Assembly: GCA_910589305.1 (NCBI GenBank)
Contig: CAJUTV010000003.1
Span: forward strand, 124,001 to 188,000
DNA: 64,000 bases
Reading direction: 5' to 3'
Origin: an uncultured Lachnospira sp.
GTDB lineage: Bacteria; Bacillota; Clostridia; Lachnospirales; Lachnospiraceae
The notes under the pieces: generated by a model
Told to the model about the DNA's origin: nothing
Seen by the model: only the letters and a program-made list of their open reading frames with translations
The model's database searches: none
Shown here: positions 1-9,469 of the stretch, piece after piece
Position numbering within the stretch: the stretch's first letter is position 1
Layout: each line of letters opens with the position of its first letter
Position numbers and translations under genes: made by a program

Positions 1-1
1 C

Positions 2-592
2 AATGATTTGGTTTTAATGGATAATATTCCAGTGGAGTATATTTTTTTTGAGTATTATATGTTAAATAAGCCCTCTGGTGTGGTAACAGCAACAACCGAT
101 AAAAAAGAAAAAACGGTTTTGGATTTGATACAGTCTAAGCGAAGTGATTTATTTCCAGTGGGAAGACTTGATAAAGATACGGAAGGATTGCTGCTGATTA
201 CAAATGATGGACAGCTTGCTCATAAAATTTTATCGCCAAAAAATCATATTGATAAGACCTATTATACACAAGTAAAGGGGCAGCTTGATGAAAATATTAC
301 AGCACTTTTTTTAAAAGGACTTCAAGTGGATGATGATTTTTGTGCATTGCCTGCTAGGCTGGAGGTTTTGAGTTATGATAAAGAAAAGGATAGTACAACA
401 GCTTATATAACCATACAAGAAGGAAAATTTCATCAGATTAAGAGAATGTTTGCGGCAGTGGGCAGTGAAGTGTTGTATTTAAAAAGAGTGTCTATGGGGA
501 GTTTAAAGCTGGATACCAATCTTAAATTAGGGGAATATCGTCCGCTTACATCAAGTGAGATAAAAAATTTAACCTCCTTAGAGAAAAATTGA
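2..592 (+). CDS. rsuA: RsuA-family rRNA pseudouridine synthase (5' end outside window)
   Basis: Isomerises a specific uridine of rRNA to pseudouridine; for RsuA the target is 16S U516. The catalytic motif GRLDKDTEG with its Asp is present, as are the early MLNKPSG motif and the C-terminal EGKFHQIKRMF motif of the RsuA/RluB/RluE/RluF family. The reading frame stays open to the window edge, so the N-terminal S4 RNA-binding domain is cut off. The TTG at position 8 is only the first apparent start and is not the real one. Assignment to RsuA rather than RluB rests on general resemblance; family membership is secure. It is followed after about 75 bases by a radical SAM gene on the same strand. Confidence 0.88.
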   Translation, partial: NDLVLMDNIPVEYIFFEYYMLNKPSGVVTATTDKKEKTVLDLIQSKRSDLFPVGRLDKDTEGLLLITNDGQLAHKILSPKNHIDKTYYTQVKGQLDENITALFLKGLQVDDDFCALPARLEVLSYDKEKDSTTAYITIQEGKFHQIKRMFAAVGSEVLYLKRVSMGSLKLDTNLKLGEYRPLTSSEIKNLTSLEKN

Positions 593-593
593 C

Positions 594-627
594 AGAATAG
601 TAAAGTAGAAAACAATATCTGCTTGAC
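594..627 (+). repeat. Dispersed repeat A, partial copy 1
   Basis: The segment with AGTAAAGTAGA and AATATCTGCTTGAC matches the 3' part of three longer copies at 29195-29242, 51544-51591 and 55767-55814. This one lies in the gap after the pseudouridine synthase. Confidence 0.45.
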
Positions 628-667
628 AAAGAATAAAGATATAGATTGTGATAATGAGGTGCAAACG

Positions 668-2494
668 ATGCATGATTTTTTGCCAATAAGTAAAAAAGAT
701 ATGAAAAAAAGAGGGTGGGAACAGTGTGATTTTGTTTATATTATCGGCGATGCGTATGTAGACCATTCTTCTTTTGGACATGCCATTATCAGCAGAGTGC
801 TGGAATCAAGAGGGTATAAAGTTGGGATTATTTCACAGCCAGATTGGACAGATAAAGAAAGTATTACGATTCTTGGAAAACCGCGATTGGGTTTTTTAGT
901 GTCTGGCGGAAATATGGATTCGATGGTAAATCATTATACGGTCAGTAAAAAGCATAGAAAGACGGATGCATATACGCCTGGCGGTGTTGTGGGAAAACGT
1001 CCCGATTATGCGACCATTGTTTACTGTAATCTGATTAAGCAGACTTACAAAAAGGTGCCGATTATTATAGGCGGTATTGAGGCTTCTCTAAGACGTCTTG
1101 CACATTATGATTATTGGTCGGATAAAGTGAAACATTCCATATTAATGGATTCTGGAGCAGATATCATTTCTTATGGAATGGGAGAACACTCTATTGTCGA
1201 GATTGCCGATGCACTAAACAGTGGAATTGATATAAAAGATATCACATTTATAAAAGGAACCGTATATAAAACAAGTACATTAGACAGTGTGTATGATTTT
1301 ATTGAATTGCCTGATTTTAATAGCATTTCGTCGGATAAACGCCAATATGCAAAAAGCTTTAAGATACAGTATGAAAATACAGACCCATTTACCGCAAAAA
1401 CATTAGTAGAACAATATAAAGAAAAATGTTTTGTTGTGCAAAATCCGCCTGCAATGCCGCTTACCACAATGGAAATGGATGATATATACGCACTGGATTA
1501 TATGCGGGATTATCACCCTATATATAAAAAACAAGGCGGCGTACCTGCTTTATCGGAAGTGAAGTTTAGTATTACCAGTAATCGCGGCTGTTTTGGCGGC
1601 TGTAATTTTTGTGCGTTGACCTTTCATCAGGGAAGAATCGTTCAGGTAAGAAGTCATGAGTCTATTTTACAGGAAGCGATGATAATGATAAAAGAGCCTG
1701 ATTTTAAAGGGTATATTCATGACGTTGGCGGACCGACAGCCAATTTTAGAAAAACCTCCTGTGACAAACAGTTGACGCATGGTGTATGTATGGGCAAACA
1801 ATGTCTGTTTCCAAAGCCTTGTGCTAATTTGACCGTAGAACATACCGATTATATCAGTCTGCTTAGAAAATTGCGCAAGCTGCCAAATGTCAAAAAGGTA
1901 TTTATACGTTCTGGAATACGTTTTGACTATTGTATGGCAGATAAAGACAACGCCTTTATAAGAGAACTGTGTCAGCATCATATTAGCGGGCAGCTTCGTG
2001 TAGCACCAGAGCATATTAGCGATAATGTATTAAAGTTAATGGGGAAGCCTTCCAGTAAAGTATATAAGGCATTTTTAAAACGATATGAAGCAATCAATCA
2101 AAAAACGGGAAAAAAGCAATATGTTGTTCCTTATCTAATGTCTTCACATCCTGGCTCAACCTTACAAGAATCTATTAAGCTGGCAGAGTATATCCGTGAT
2201 TTGGGTTATATGCCCGAACAAGTGCAGGACTTTTATCCAACTCCATCAACGATTTCAACCTGTATGTATTATACAGGCGTAAATCCGCTGACAATGGAAT
2301 CCGTCTATACACCTGTGACATTCCATGAAAAAGCAATGCAGCGGGCGTTGATACAATATAAAAAACCAGAAAATTATGAGCTGGTAAAAGAAGCATTGAT
2401 AAAAGGCAATCGCAAGGATTTAATTGGTTTTGATAAAAAATGTCTTATTGCACCTCGAAAACAGCATAGAAATGGAAGGAAAAATAAAAGATGA
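668..2494 (+). CDS. YgiQ-family (UPF0313) radical SAM protein
   Basis: A radical SAM enzyme of the YgiQ family; the reaction is not established. The cluster motif CFGGCNFC (C-x3-C-x2-C) at about residues 308-315 would bind the 4Fe-4S cluster and S-adenosylmethionine. The N-terminal part, with GDAYVDHSSFGHA, matches the cobalamin-binding-like YgiQ N-terminus. Length (608 residues) is normal for the family. I chose ATG 668 because GAGGTG lies 6-7 bases upstream and the protein then begins MHDFLPIS as its relatives do; a TTG at 623 in the same frame lacks a comparable site. The stop overlaps the next start as ATGA, indicating translational coupling. Confidence 0.9.
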   Translation: MHDFLPISKKDMKKRGWEQCDFVYIIGDAYVDHSSFGHAIISRVLESRGYKVGIISQPDWTDKESITILGKPRLGFLVSGGNMDSMVNHYTVSKKHRKTDAYTPGGVVGKRPDYATIVYCNLIKQTYKKVPIIIGGIEASLRRLAHYDYWSDKVKHSILMDSGADIISYGMGEHSIVEIADALNSGIDIKDITFIKGTVYKTSTLDSVYDFIELPDFNSISSDKRQYAKSFKIQYENTDPFTAKTLVEQYKEKCFVVQNPPAMPLTTMEMDDIYALDYMRDYHPIYKKQGGVPALSEVKFSITSNRGCFGGCNFCALTFHQGRIVQVRSHESILQEAMIMIKEPDFKGYIHDVGGPTANFRKTSCDKQLTHGVCMGKQCLFPKPCANLTVEHTDYISLLRKLRKLPNVKKVFIRSGIRFDYCMADKDNAFIRELCQHHISGQLRVAPEHISDNVLKLMGKPSSKVYKAFLKRYEAINQKTGKKQYVVPYLMSSHPGSTLQESIKLAEYIRDLGYMPEQVQDFYPTPSTISTCMYYTGVNPLTMESVYTPVTFHEKAMQRALIQYKKPENYELVKEALIKGNRKDLIGFDKKCLIAPRKQHRNGRKNKR

Positions 2495-3069
2495 TAAAAC
2501 ATTTAGAAAAAGGGCAGTTTGGTTATTTATCCGCTAAAAAGAGAAGAAATTTGCTAATTATGATAATTGCGTTTGCTTTAGTGATAGCCTTTTTTGTTAT
2601 TGGTCTTGTGATTTTTAAAGATAAGAACAATATTTTAACGGTTGTATCCATTGTGCTGGTACTTCCTGCTGCCAAATTTGCCGTTGCCTATTTTATTTTA
2701 CTGCCTCATGCTTCAGCGCCGATTTATTTAAAGGAAGCGGTGGAAAAGGTTTCAGGAAATTTAATGGTGTTATATGATTTGGTGTTATCAAATAAAGTAA
2801 GTCCTATTGGTACACAGGTAGTTGCTGTTACAGATACACTGATTATTGCATTGACGAATGAGACAAAAGCCGACAAAAAGTTGTTTGAAAATAGTGTCAA
2901 AGAATTTATGCAGGTAGATGGATGCAGTGTGACAGTAAAGCTTTATACCGATGAAAAGTCTTTTTTGGCAAAGTTAAATATGCTTGCAAAAAGTAATTCA
3001 GATAATGCGGCAAAGGATTTGATAAAAGTGAAAAAAAATTCAGCATCGATTCAATCCATGTCTATTTAA
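2491..3069 (+). CDS. Small membrane protein of unknown function
   Basis: I do not recognise a named family. The protein has 192 residues: a basic N-terminus, two hydrophobic segments at about residues 22-43 and 48-72 forming a helical hairpin, then a soluble C-terminal domain of about 115 residues rich in Lys and Asp that ends in a Ser-rich tail. No catalytic motif is evident. Its start overlaps the stop of the radical SAM gene by four bases, so the two are co-translated. It is probably anchored in the cytoplasmic membrane with the C-terminal domain in the cytoplasm (inference from the Lys/Arg-rich start). Confidence 0.7.
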   Translation: MIKHLEKGQFGYLSAKKRRNLLIMIIAFALVIAFFVIGLVIFKDKNNILTVVSIVLVLPAAKFAVAYFILLPHASAPIYLKEAVEKVSGNLMVLYDLVLSNKVSPIGTQVVAVTDTLIIALTNETKADKKLFENSVKEFMQVDGCSVTVKLYTDEKSFLAKLNMLAKSNSDNAAKDLIKVKKNSASIQSMSI

Positions 3070-3122
3070 AAAGTAAGGCAGTATCTTAAAAATTCTGATA
3101 AATAAAAAAGGTGGAATAAAGT

Positions 3123-4193
3123 GTGCGAGAGTTTACAGTATCAAATTTAGAAGCAGGGCAGCGTCTGGATAAATATCTTTTTAAACTGCTTCCCAATGCT
3201 GGAAGAAATTTTATTTATAAGATGCTTAGAAAGAAAAATATTACGTTTAATAATAAAAAAGCTGACGGCAATGAAAAGGTTTGTCAAGGCGATTTGGTGA
3301 AAATCTATTTTGCAGATGAAACGTTTGAAAAATTTTCAGGCAAAGATAGGGTGAAAAATGATGTTTCAAAAGATGGTTTGACATCGGATAAAGATATTGT
3401 TATATCAAAGAAAAAATCATTGCCAACGCTTGATATTATATATGAAAATGAAGATTATTTATTTGTGAATAAGCCTGTGGGGCTGTTATCGCAAAAAGCA
3501 GATGTAAAAGATATTGCCCTTGTGGATATGATTGAAGAATATTTGAGACAAAAAAATGGACAGCATTTTTCTACGTTTAAAGCGGGTATCTGCAATCGGC
3601 TTGACAGAAATACAAGCGGGATTGTGGCAGCAGGAAAAAGCATTTATGGACTTCAAAAACTGTCGGAGGGATTTCGTTTAAGGACATATTTAAAATATTA
3701 TATTACAGTAGTAAAAGGCGTGATTGATAAAAGAGCATTGATTACAAGTTATTTAAGTAAAGATGAACGTATCAATAAAGTTCATATTATCAGTGAGCAA
3801 GAATATAGGCAGTGTAGCAATAAAGAACAATATAGGGCTATTCAAACAGAGTATATACCTGTTTGTTCTTGTGATGGTTTGACCTTGTTAAAGGTGCATC
3901 TTTTGACCGGCAAATCCCATCAGATAAGAGCACATCTTGCCTATATCGGACATCCAATAGCAGGCGATGTCAAGTATGGTGATAACGATTTTAATCAGTA
4001 TGTTTTTCATCAATATCATGTGAATAGTCAAATGCTTCATGCGTATGAACTTCATATTCCAAAAAAAAGTGATGATAAATTAACACAGGATATTATCGTA
4101 AAAACGGATATACCTGATAATTTTATCAAGGTGTTAAAGGGAGAAAAAATATGGGAACATGGAATTCAAGAGGTCTTAGAGGCTCTACATTAG
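3123..4193 (+). CDS. RluA-family pseudouridine synthase
   Basis: Converts uridine in rRNA or tRNA to pseudouridine. An N-terminal S4 domain (residues 1-60, AGQRLDKYL) precedes a catalytic domain with the RluA motif NRLDRNTSG, the Asp at about residue 161. The C-terminal HQIRAHLAYIGHPIAGD segment is typical of RluA/RluC/RluD. The start is GTG at 3123, preceded by AGGTGG. A Lys/Asp-rich linker of about 30 residues separates the S4 and catalytic domains. The 3' end overlaps recU by 43 bases. The sequence does not tell which uridine is modified. Confidence 0.88.
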   Translation: MREFTVSNLEAGQRLDKYLFKLLPNAGRNFIYKMLRKKNITFNNKKADGNEKVCQGDLVKIYFADETFEKFSGKDRVKNDVSKDGLTSDKDIVISKKKSLPTLDIIYENEDYLFVNKPVGLLSQKADVKDIALVDMIEEYLRQKNGQHFSTFKAGICNRLDRNTSGIVAAGKSIYGLQKLSEGFRLRTYLKYYITVVKGVIDKRALITSYLSKDERINKVHIISEQEYRQCSNKEQYRAIQTEYIPVCSCDGLTLLKVHLLTGKSHQIRAHLAYIGHPIAGDVKYGDNDFNQYVFHQYHVNSQMLHAYELHIPKKSDDKLTQDIIVKTDIPDNFIKVLKGEKIWEHGIQEVLEALH

Positions 4194-4690
4194 AAAGTTT
4201 AATTAATTTGTCCAATGAAAAATATTTAGCAGGAAATTTAGCTATTATACAAAAAATTCCAACACCCATTACACCTGTGAATATAGACCAGTCAACAAGA
4301 CATATTACGCTTGCTTATTTTGATAAGAAAAGCACGGTTGACTATATAGGAGCAGTTCAGGGGATACCGATTTGTTTTGATGCAAAAGAGAGCATTTCAG
4401 ATACATATCCTTTGCAAAATATACATCAGCATCAAATTGATTTTATGTCTCATTTTGAAAAACAGAATGGAATATCCTTTATAATTTTGTATTTTTCTTC
4501 CAGAGATGAGTTTTATTATATTCCGTTTTGTGATATAATAAATTTTTGGGATAGAGGTCAAAATGGCGGACGTAAAAGTTTTACGTACAAAGAAATAAAA
4601 AAAGAATACAGAATATATCAGGCACAAGGAGTACCTGTTCATTATCTTGAATTGATTAATAAAGATTTGGCTTCAAGAGAAAAAATGTAG
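4151..4690 (+). CDS. recU: Holliday junction resolvase RecU
   Basis: RecU cleaves four-way DNA junctions during recombination and chromosome segregation and is the Firmicute counterpart of RuvC. The 179-residue protein has the nuclease core: the Asp in STVDYIG (about residue 64) and the FDAKE motif (D77, E80), followed by HQIDFM and the late KSFTYKEI segment. The start lies inside the RluA-type gene, preceded by AAAGGGAG. In many Firmicutes recU is paired with a penicillin-binding protein gene; here it follows a pseudouridine synthase instead. Confidence 0.9.
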   Translation: MGTWNSRGLRGSTLESLINLSNEKYLAGNLAIIQKIPTPITPVNIDQSTRHITLAYFDKKSTVDYIGAVQGIPICFDAKESISDTYPLQNIHQHQIDFMSHFEKQNGISFIILYFSSRDEFYYIPFCDIINFWDRGQNGGRKSFTYKEIKKEYRIYQAQGVPVHYLELINKDLASREKM

Positions 4691-4708
4691 CGTTAAAAGA
4701 GAGGGGCG

Positions 4709-4779
4709 TGTGAAAAATAAATTGTTTCACAAGTTAAATAAAATTTAACTGGCAAATTTGAGCGATTGGTTTAAATTTG
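4709..4779 (+). promoter_or_regulatory. Leader with three consecutive hairpins
   Basis: Three inverted repeats follow one another between recU and the PAS protein: TGTGAAA/TTTCACA (4709-4731), AGTTAAAT/ATTTAACT (4732-4750, 3-base loop) and CAAATTT/AAATTTG (4753-4779). None is followed by a clear U-run, so a simple terminator is unlikely. The last hairpin ends 16 bases before the start codon at 4796. Function unknown. Confidence 0.45.
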
Positions 4780-4795
4780 TAGGGTATAGAAAGGC

Positions 4796-6073
4796 ATGGT
4801 TAGTTATATGGAAAAAAATCTTATTGAGAAATTTGAACTTTTAGATGGAAATGCCATTATTGATATGAATTATTGTGTCATTACAGCCAATGAACAAATG
4901 TATCGTTTTTTGGGTATTTCTGCATCCGTTATTTCGATTATTGAATCCATACATCAAGTTGATGTTGATGATTTTATGGACGTTTGCGAGCATCTGAAAG
5001 AAGATGAATATGTTGATATGGTTCTTAGAATACGAAGGTCTGATAATTCGTATCGATGGATATTGCTCCATATAGCAAAATTTGCTTACAGGTCAGAGGA
5101 TAATGAATTTGAATATTTGGAGATGAATGCTTCGGATATTCTTTCATTAAAACGCCGAAATATGACATTGCAGGATACAATAAAAGTTTTTAGGCAGAGT
5201 TTAAATGTCAAGAATGAAACATTTATGATTTATGATTATCGTACAAAACGCTATCAGATTAACAGTATTTTAAATGATGAAATTTATAATATTCTTGATA
5301 TGAATATTATGACTTTAAAAGATAAGATTGAGACAGAGCATTTAATTGATGACAGTACAATGGAGGAATATAATGCGTACTGTAAGGATATAAAAAATGG
5401 CACATTGTCTTATAGACATATATTTAAAACAAATATTTTAAATGATACTTCAGAGTTTGATACAGTAGAGTTAGCTGTTCATACTATTTATCAAAATGAT
5501 AAGCCAAGCAAAGCGATTGGCAGTATACATAATCTTTCCGATAAGGTGATTTATGAAAAGGAGGAGGAAGAAAAGAGCGACAGCAAAAAGGCTGCCTCTT
5601 CTGAATTATATCAATTTTGTGTGGATAGTGTTTTATATAAGGCAAATTGTGAATTTTCATTAATTTTGTTTGAAATAGATGATTATGAGAGGATAAAGCA
5701 ACAAAAAGGGACAAGCTATGCTCAAAATTTATATAAAATTGCATTGAGAACAACAACACAGCTAGTAGGACAGCGTGGAATTGTCTGTGATATAAAACAA
5801 AATTTAATTGGTATGGTGGTAAAAGATATTAACAATGAAGTTGTTTTAAGAGCTTTTATTGAATCGCTAAGAAATCAAATTTCATGGAATGTGCTGTTGA
5901 CACAGGGGATTCGTGATATAACATTTTCGATTGGAATTGCAAGGTATCCACAGAATGGTTTGGATATGGATATTGTTTATAAAAAGCTGTATCAGGCTTT
6001 AAATATATGCCATATGAGAGGAAAAAATAGATATATCATATACCGAGAACATCTGCATGGTGAATTAAAATAA
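4796..6073 (+). CDS. PAS-domain protein with degenerate GGDEF domain
   Basis: Probably a signalling protein. Residues 1-115 resemble a PAS domain (YRWILLHIAKF strand, DNEFEYLEM). A second PAS-like segment may cover about 130-255. From about residue 265 a GGDEF-type fold follows: LILFEIDDYERIKQQKG, ITFSIGIARYPQNG, and the terminal YQALNICHMRGKNRY. The signature GG[DE]EF motif is replaced by CDIKQN, so it should not make cyclic di-GMP; it may bind nucleotide or only fold. There is no transmembrane segment, so it is cytoplasmic. ATG 4796 and ATG 4808 are both possible starts. It sits directly before the histidine operon without obvious functional linkage. Confidence 0.75.
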   Translation: MVSYMEKNLIEKFELLDGNAIIDMNYCVITANEQMYRFLGISASVISIIESIHQVDVDDFMDVCEHLKEDEYVDMVLRIRRSDNSYRWILLHIAKFAYRSEDNEFEYLEMNASDILSLKRRNMTLQDTIKVFRQSLNVKNETFMIYDYRTKRYQINSILNDEIYNILDMNIMTLKDKIETEHLIDDSTMEEYNAYCKDIKNGTLSYRHIFKTNILNDTSEFDTVELAVHTIYQNDKPSKAIGSIHNLSDKVIYEKEEEEKSDSKKAASSELYQFCVDSVLYKANCEFSLILFEIDDYERIKQQKGTSYAQNLYKIALRTTTQLVGQRGIVCDIKQNLIGMVVKDINNEVVLRAFIESLRNQISWNVLLTQGIRDITFSIGIARYPQNGLDMDIVYKKLYQALNICHMRGKNRYIIYREHLHGELK

Positions 6074-6134
6074 TAGATAATAAGAAAGTAAATGATTTGT
6101 TAAACTTGCAGATAAGGCAAGAATGGAGGAGACA

Positions 6135-7463
6135 ATGAAAAAGGATTTGCTGCATACACCAGAGGGCGTAAGAGACATATATAATGGCGAATGTGCAAGA
6201 AAGCTTGTGTTGCAAAATCGCTTAAAGGATGTATGTATGGCTTATGGATATAATCATATTCAAACGCCTACATTGGAATTTTTTGATGTGTTTAGTAAAG
6301 AGAGAGGCTGCATACCTTCTTTTGAGATGTTTAAACTGTTTGACCGATATGGAAATACAATGGTTATGCGTCCGGATATGACGCCGTCTGTGGCAAGAAC
6401 TGCCGCCAAATATTATGCTGAAAATGTATTACCCGTCAAATTGTGGTATGAGGGAAATATTTTTATTAATGTAAGCCAGTATTATCAGGGAAAATTAAAA
6501 GAAACAACATCTATAGGTGCAGAATTAATTGGGGATAACAGTATGGATGCCGACTTTGAAATTATTTCGATGGTAATTGACTGTATGAAAAATGCAGGAT
6601 TAAAAGAATTTCAGGTTGAGGTTGGAAATGTCTCCTTTTTTAGGGGACTTCTTAGCGAGGCTGGCATTTGCGGTGATGAAGAAGAAATGTTGATTTCGCT
6701 TATTCAGGAAAAAAATTATATTGGTGTGGAAGAATTGTTAAATTCGTTGCATATTGATAAACATATTGCCAATGTTTTGCTGGAACTTCCGCAAATGTTT
6801 GGTTCTGTGGACGTTCTTGACAGAGCAAGAAATCTTACGGATAACAAAACGTGTATGGAGGCAATTGACAGGCTTTGTGCATTGTATGATTTGTGCAAAA
6901 TAACTGGTGCAGAAAAATATATATCGTTTGATTTAGGTCTGTTAAGCAAGCATTCCTATTATACAGGATTTATTTTTTATGCGTATACTTTTGGAACAGG
7001 CGAACCGGTTGCCGGAGGCGGACGTTATGACAATTTGCTTGGACAATTTGGCTGTGACAAGCCTTCGATTGGTTTTTCAATTATGGTTGACAGTCTGATG
7101 GCGGCAATTGCAAGACAAGGATTGCATATCCCTGTCGATGTTACAGGCGTGCTGTTACTATATCATGCAGGCAATGTTGTTCAGGCTATTTCAATGGCAG
7201 ATAAGCTGAGAGCAAGAAATGTGCCAGTCAGTATGATTGCTTATAATGAAAATAAAACAATACAGCAGTATTGTGAGTATGCTCTCAATTCTCAACTGGC
7301 ACATGTAGTAATGCTGCCAAAGTTTGAGGAAGAAAGCAAAGATTCGAATATAGATGTATCGTGTGAAATTCCACAAGATGCAATGATAACGGTTTGTTCT
7401 TCTAAACATTGTACGCAAAAAGAGATAACGATTGCAGATTTGTTAGGAGGGAAAGTCAAATGA
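6135..7463 (+). CDS. hisZ: ATP phosphoribosyltransferase regulatory subunit HisZ
   Basis: HisZ is a catalytically inactive histidyl-tRNA synthetase paralogue that forms a complex with short-form HisG and is required for the first step of histidine synthesis. The class II synthetase core is visible: HTPEGVRDIY at the N-terminus, MVMRPDMTPSVART (motif 2 region), and GGGRYDNLLGQFG near residue 295. Length (442 residues) fits HisZ. I chose ATG 6135 because GGAGG lies 5 bases upstream; an in-frame ATG at 6123 has no site. It is the first gene of the his operon and overlaps hisG by ATGA. Confidence 0.92.
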   Translation: MKKDLLHTPEGVRDIYNGECARKLVLQNRLKDVCMAYGYNHIQTPTLEFFDVFSKERGCIPSFEMFKLFDRYGNTMVMRPDMTPSVARTAAKYYAENVLPVKLWYEGNIFINVSQYYQGKLKETTSIGAELIGDNSMDADFEIISMVIDCMKNAGLKEFQVEVGNVSFFRGLLSEAGICGDEEEMLISLIQEKNYIGVEELLNSLHIDKHIANVLLELPQMFGSVDVLDRARNLTDNKTCMEAIDRLCALYDLCKITGAEKYISFDLGLLSKHSYYTGFIFYAYTFGTGEPVAGGGRYDNLLGQFGCDKPSIGFSIMVDSLMAAIARQGLHIPVDVTGVLLLYHAGNVVQAISMADKLRARNVPVSMIAYNENKTIQQYCEYALNSQLAHVVMLPKFEEESKDSNIDVSCEIPQDAMITVCSSKHCTQKEITIADLLGGKVK

Positions 7464-8113
7464 GATATATTACAATTGCACTCTCAAAGGGACGTCTTGC
7501 AAAAAAAGCACTTGAAATGTTTGAACATATTGGCATTACATGTGAAGAGATGAAAGATGAAAAGACAAGGAAATTAATTTTTACTAATGAACAATTGGGA
7601 TTAAAATTTTTCTTGGCAAAGCCTTCTGATGTTCCAACCTATGTGGAATATGGGGCAGCTGATATTGGAATTGTCGGAAAAGATACGATTCTTGAGGAAG
7701 GACGCAAATTGTATGAAGTATTGGACTTAAATACTGGAAAATGTAAAATGTGCGTATGCGGTCCGCAATCAGCAAAAGATAAATTGCAGCATCATGAGCT
7801 GATTCGTGTTGCGACAAAATATCCGAATATTGCAAAAGATTATTTTTACAATAAAAAACACCAGACCGTAGAGATTATTAAGTTGAATGGTTCGGTAGAA
7901 TTAGCACCTATCGTGGGGCTTTCAGAAGTAATTGTTGATATTGTAGAGACAGGAGCGACTTTAAAAGAAAATGGATTGTCGGTATTAGAAGAAGTTTGTC
8001 CATTGTCTGCTCGAATGGTCGTGAATCAAGTGAGCATGAAGATGGAAAATGAACGAATTAATACAATTATTATGGATTTAAGAAATTATTTGCAGTATGG
8101 AGGTTCAATATGA
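7460..8113 (+). CDS. hisG: ATP phosphoribosyltransferase catalytic subunit, short form
   Basis: Condenses ATP with PRPP to phosphoribosyl-ATP, the first committed and feedback-controlled step of histidine synthesis. The 217-residue length is the short HisG form, which lacks the C-terminal allosteric ACT-like domain and needs HisZ, encoded just upstream. Motifs seen are ALSKGRLAK at the N-terminus, GAADIGIVGKD and the PRPP-binding DIVETGATLKENGL. The start ATG 7460 overlaps the hisZ stop, with AGGAGG upstream; the 3' end overlaps hisD by ATGA. Confidence 0.94.
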   Translation: MRYITIALSKGRLAKKALEMFEHIGITCEEMKDEKTRKLIFTNEQLGLKFFLAKPSDVPTYVEYGAADIGIVGKDTILEEGRKLYEVLDLNTGKCKMCVCGPQSAKDKLQHHELIRVATKYPNIAKDYFYNKKHQTVEIIKLNGSVELAPIVGLSEVIVDIVETGATLKENGLSVLEEVCPLSARMVVNQVSMKMENERINTIIMDLRNYLQYGGSI

Positions 8114-9399
8114 AAATTATTAAATTGACAAATGAGAGCAAAAAAAATATATTAGAAAATTTATTAAAGAGAAGCCCAAACAATTATGGGAAATTTGAGG
8201 CAGCAGTAAATGATATTCTTGCAGATATAAAAGAAAATGGAGATACAGCACTCTTTGAGTATACAAAAAAATTTGACAAAGCGGATATCAATGAATCCAA
8301 TGTTATTGTTACACCAGCTGAAATTGACAAAGCATACACACAAGTTGATGCGAAATTGATTGATGTTATAAGAAAAGCGATTGTCAATATTCGTTCCTAT
8401 CACGAAAAGCAAAAACAATATAGCTGGTTTGATTCAAAACCAGATGGAACGATTTTAGGACAAAAAATCACTCCGCTTGCCCGTGTTGGCGTGTATGTGC
8501 CTGGCGGGAAAGCAGCGTATCCTTCGTCTGTTCTTATGAATGTCATTCCAGCAAAGGTTGCAGGTGTTGAACAAATGATAATGTGTACCCCGCCAGATAA
8601 AGAGGGCAATGTGTATCCGACAACACTTGTTGCGGCACATGAAGCGGGCGTTGATGTGATTTATAAGGCGGGCGGTGCGCAGGCTGTTGCGGCAATGGCT
8701 TATGGAACAAAATCAATACCAAAAGTAGATAAAATTGTAGGACCTGGAAATATCTATGTTGCGTTGGCTAAAAAAGCAGTATTTGGCTATGTAAGTATTG
8801 ATTCGGTAGCAGGTCCAAGTGAAATTATGGTGATTGCAGACGAGAGTGCTAATCCAAGATTTGTGGCAGCCGACTTGTTATCACAGGCAGAACATGACGA
8901 GATGGCATCGTCTATTCTTGTCACAACAAGTGAGGATATTGCCTGTAAAGTATCAAATGAAGTTGATAACTTTGTAAAACAATTGTCAAGAAAAGAAATT
9001 ATACAGAAATCCCTAGATAATTATGGGTATATATTAGTGGCAGATTCGATGGAAGAAGCGGTTGAGGTAGCCAATGATATTGCTTCTGAACACCTTGAAA
9101 TTGTCACTCAAAATCCATTTGATATTATGACAAAAATTAAAAATGCGGGTGCTATTTTTCTTGGCGATTACAGCAGTGAACCGCTTGGCGATTATTTTGC
9201 AGGACCAAATCATGTATTGCCAACCAATGGCACAGCAAAATTTTTCTCACCATTAAGTGTTGATGACTTTATTAAAAAATCAAGTATTATATCGTATTCA
9301 AAAAATGCGTTGGAGGCGGTACATACCGATATAGAGACATTTGCCAATGCAGAGTATCTCACAGCACATGCTAATTCCATACATGTGCGTTTTGAGTAA
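8110..9399 (+). CDS. hisD: Histidinol dehydrogenase
   Basis: Catalyses the last two steps, oxidising L-histidinol to histidinaldehyde and then histidine with two NAD+. The 429-residue protein has the family signature region (GPGNIYVALAKK, SIDSVAGPSEIMVIAD), the zinc-ligand region LLSQAEHDEMA and the catalytic ASEHLEI His motif. It follows hisG with an ATGA overlap and a GGAGG site 5 bases upstream. Confidence 0.95.
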   Translation: MKIIKLTNESKKNILENLLKRSPNNYGKFEAAVNDILADIKENGDTALFEYTKKFDKADINESNVIVTPAEIDKAYTQVDAKLIDVIRKAIVNIRSYHEKQKQYSWFDSKPDGTILGQKITPLARVGVYVPGGKAAYPSSVLMNVIPAKVAGVEQMIMCTPPDKEGNVYPTTLVAAHEAGVDVIYKAGGAQAVAAMAYGTKSIPKVDKIVGPGNIYVALAKKAVFGYVSIDSVAGPSEIMVIADESANPRFVAADLLSQAEHDEMASSILVTTSEDIACKVSNEVDNFVKQLSRKEIIQKSLDNYGYILVADSMEEAVEVANDIASEHLEIVTQNPFDIMTKIKNAGAIFLGDYSSEPLGDYFAGPNHVLPTNGTAKFFSPLSVDDFIKKSSIISYSKNALEAVHTDIETFANAEYLTAHANSIHVRFE

Positions 9400-9469
9400 A
9401 AATAAAAAAGTTATGTGACGAATCAATCGTTTTCTAAGATACAAAAATAGCGCAGAAATGAGGGTTATT

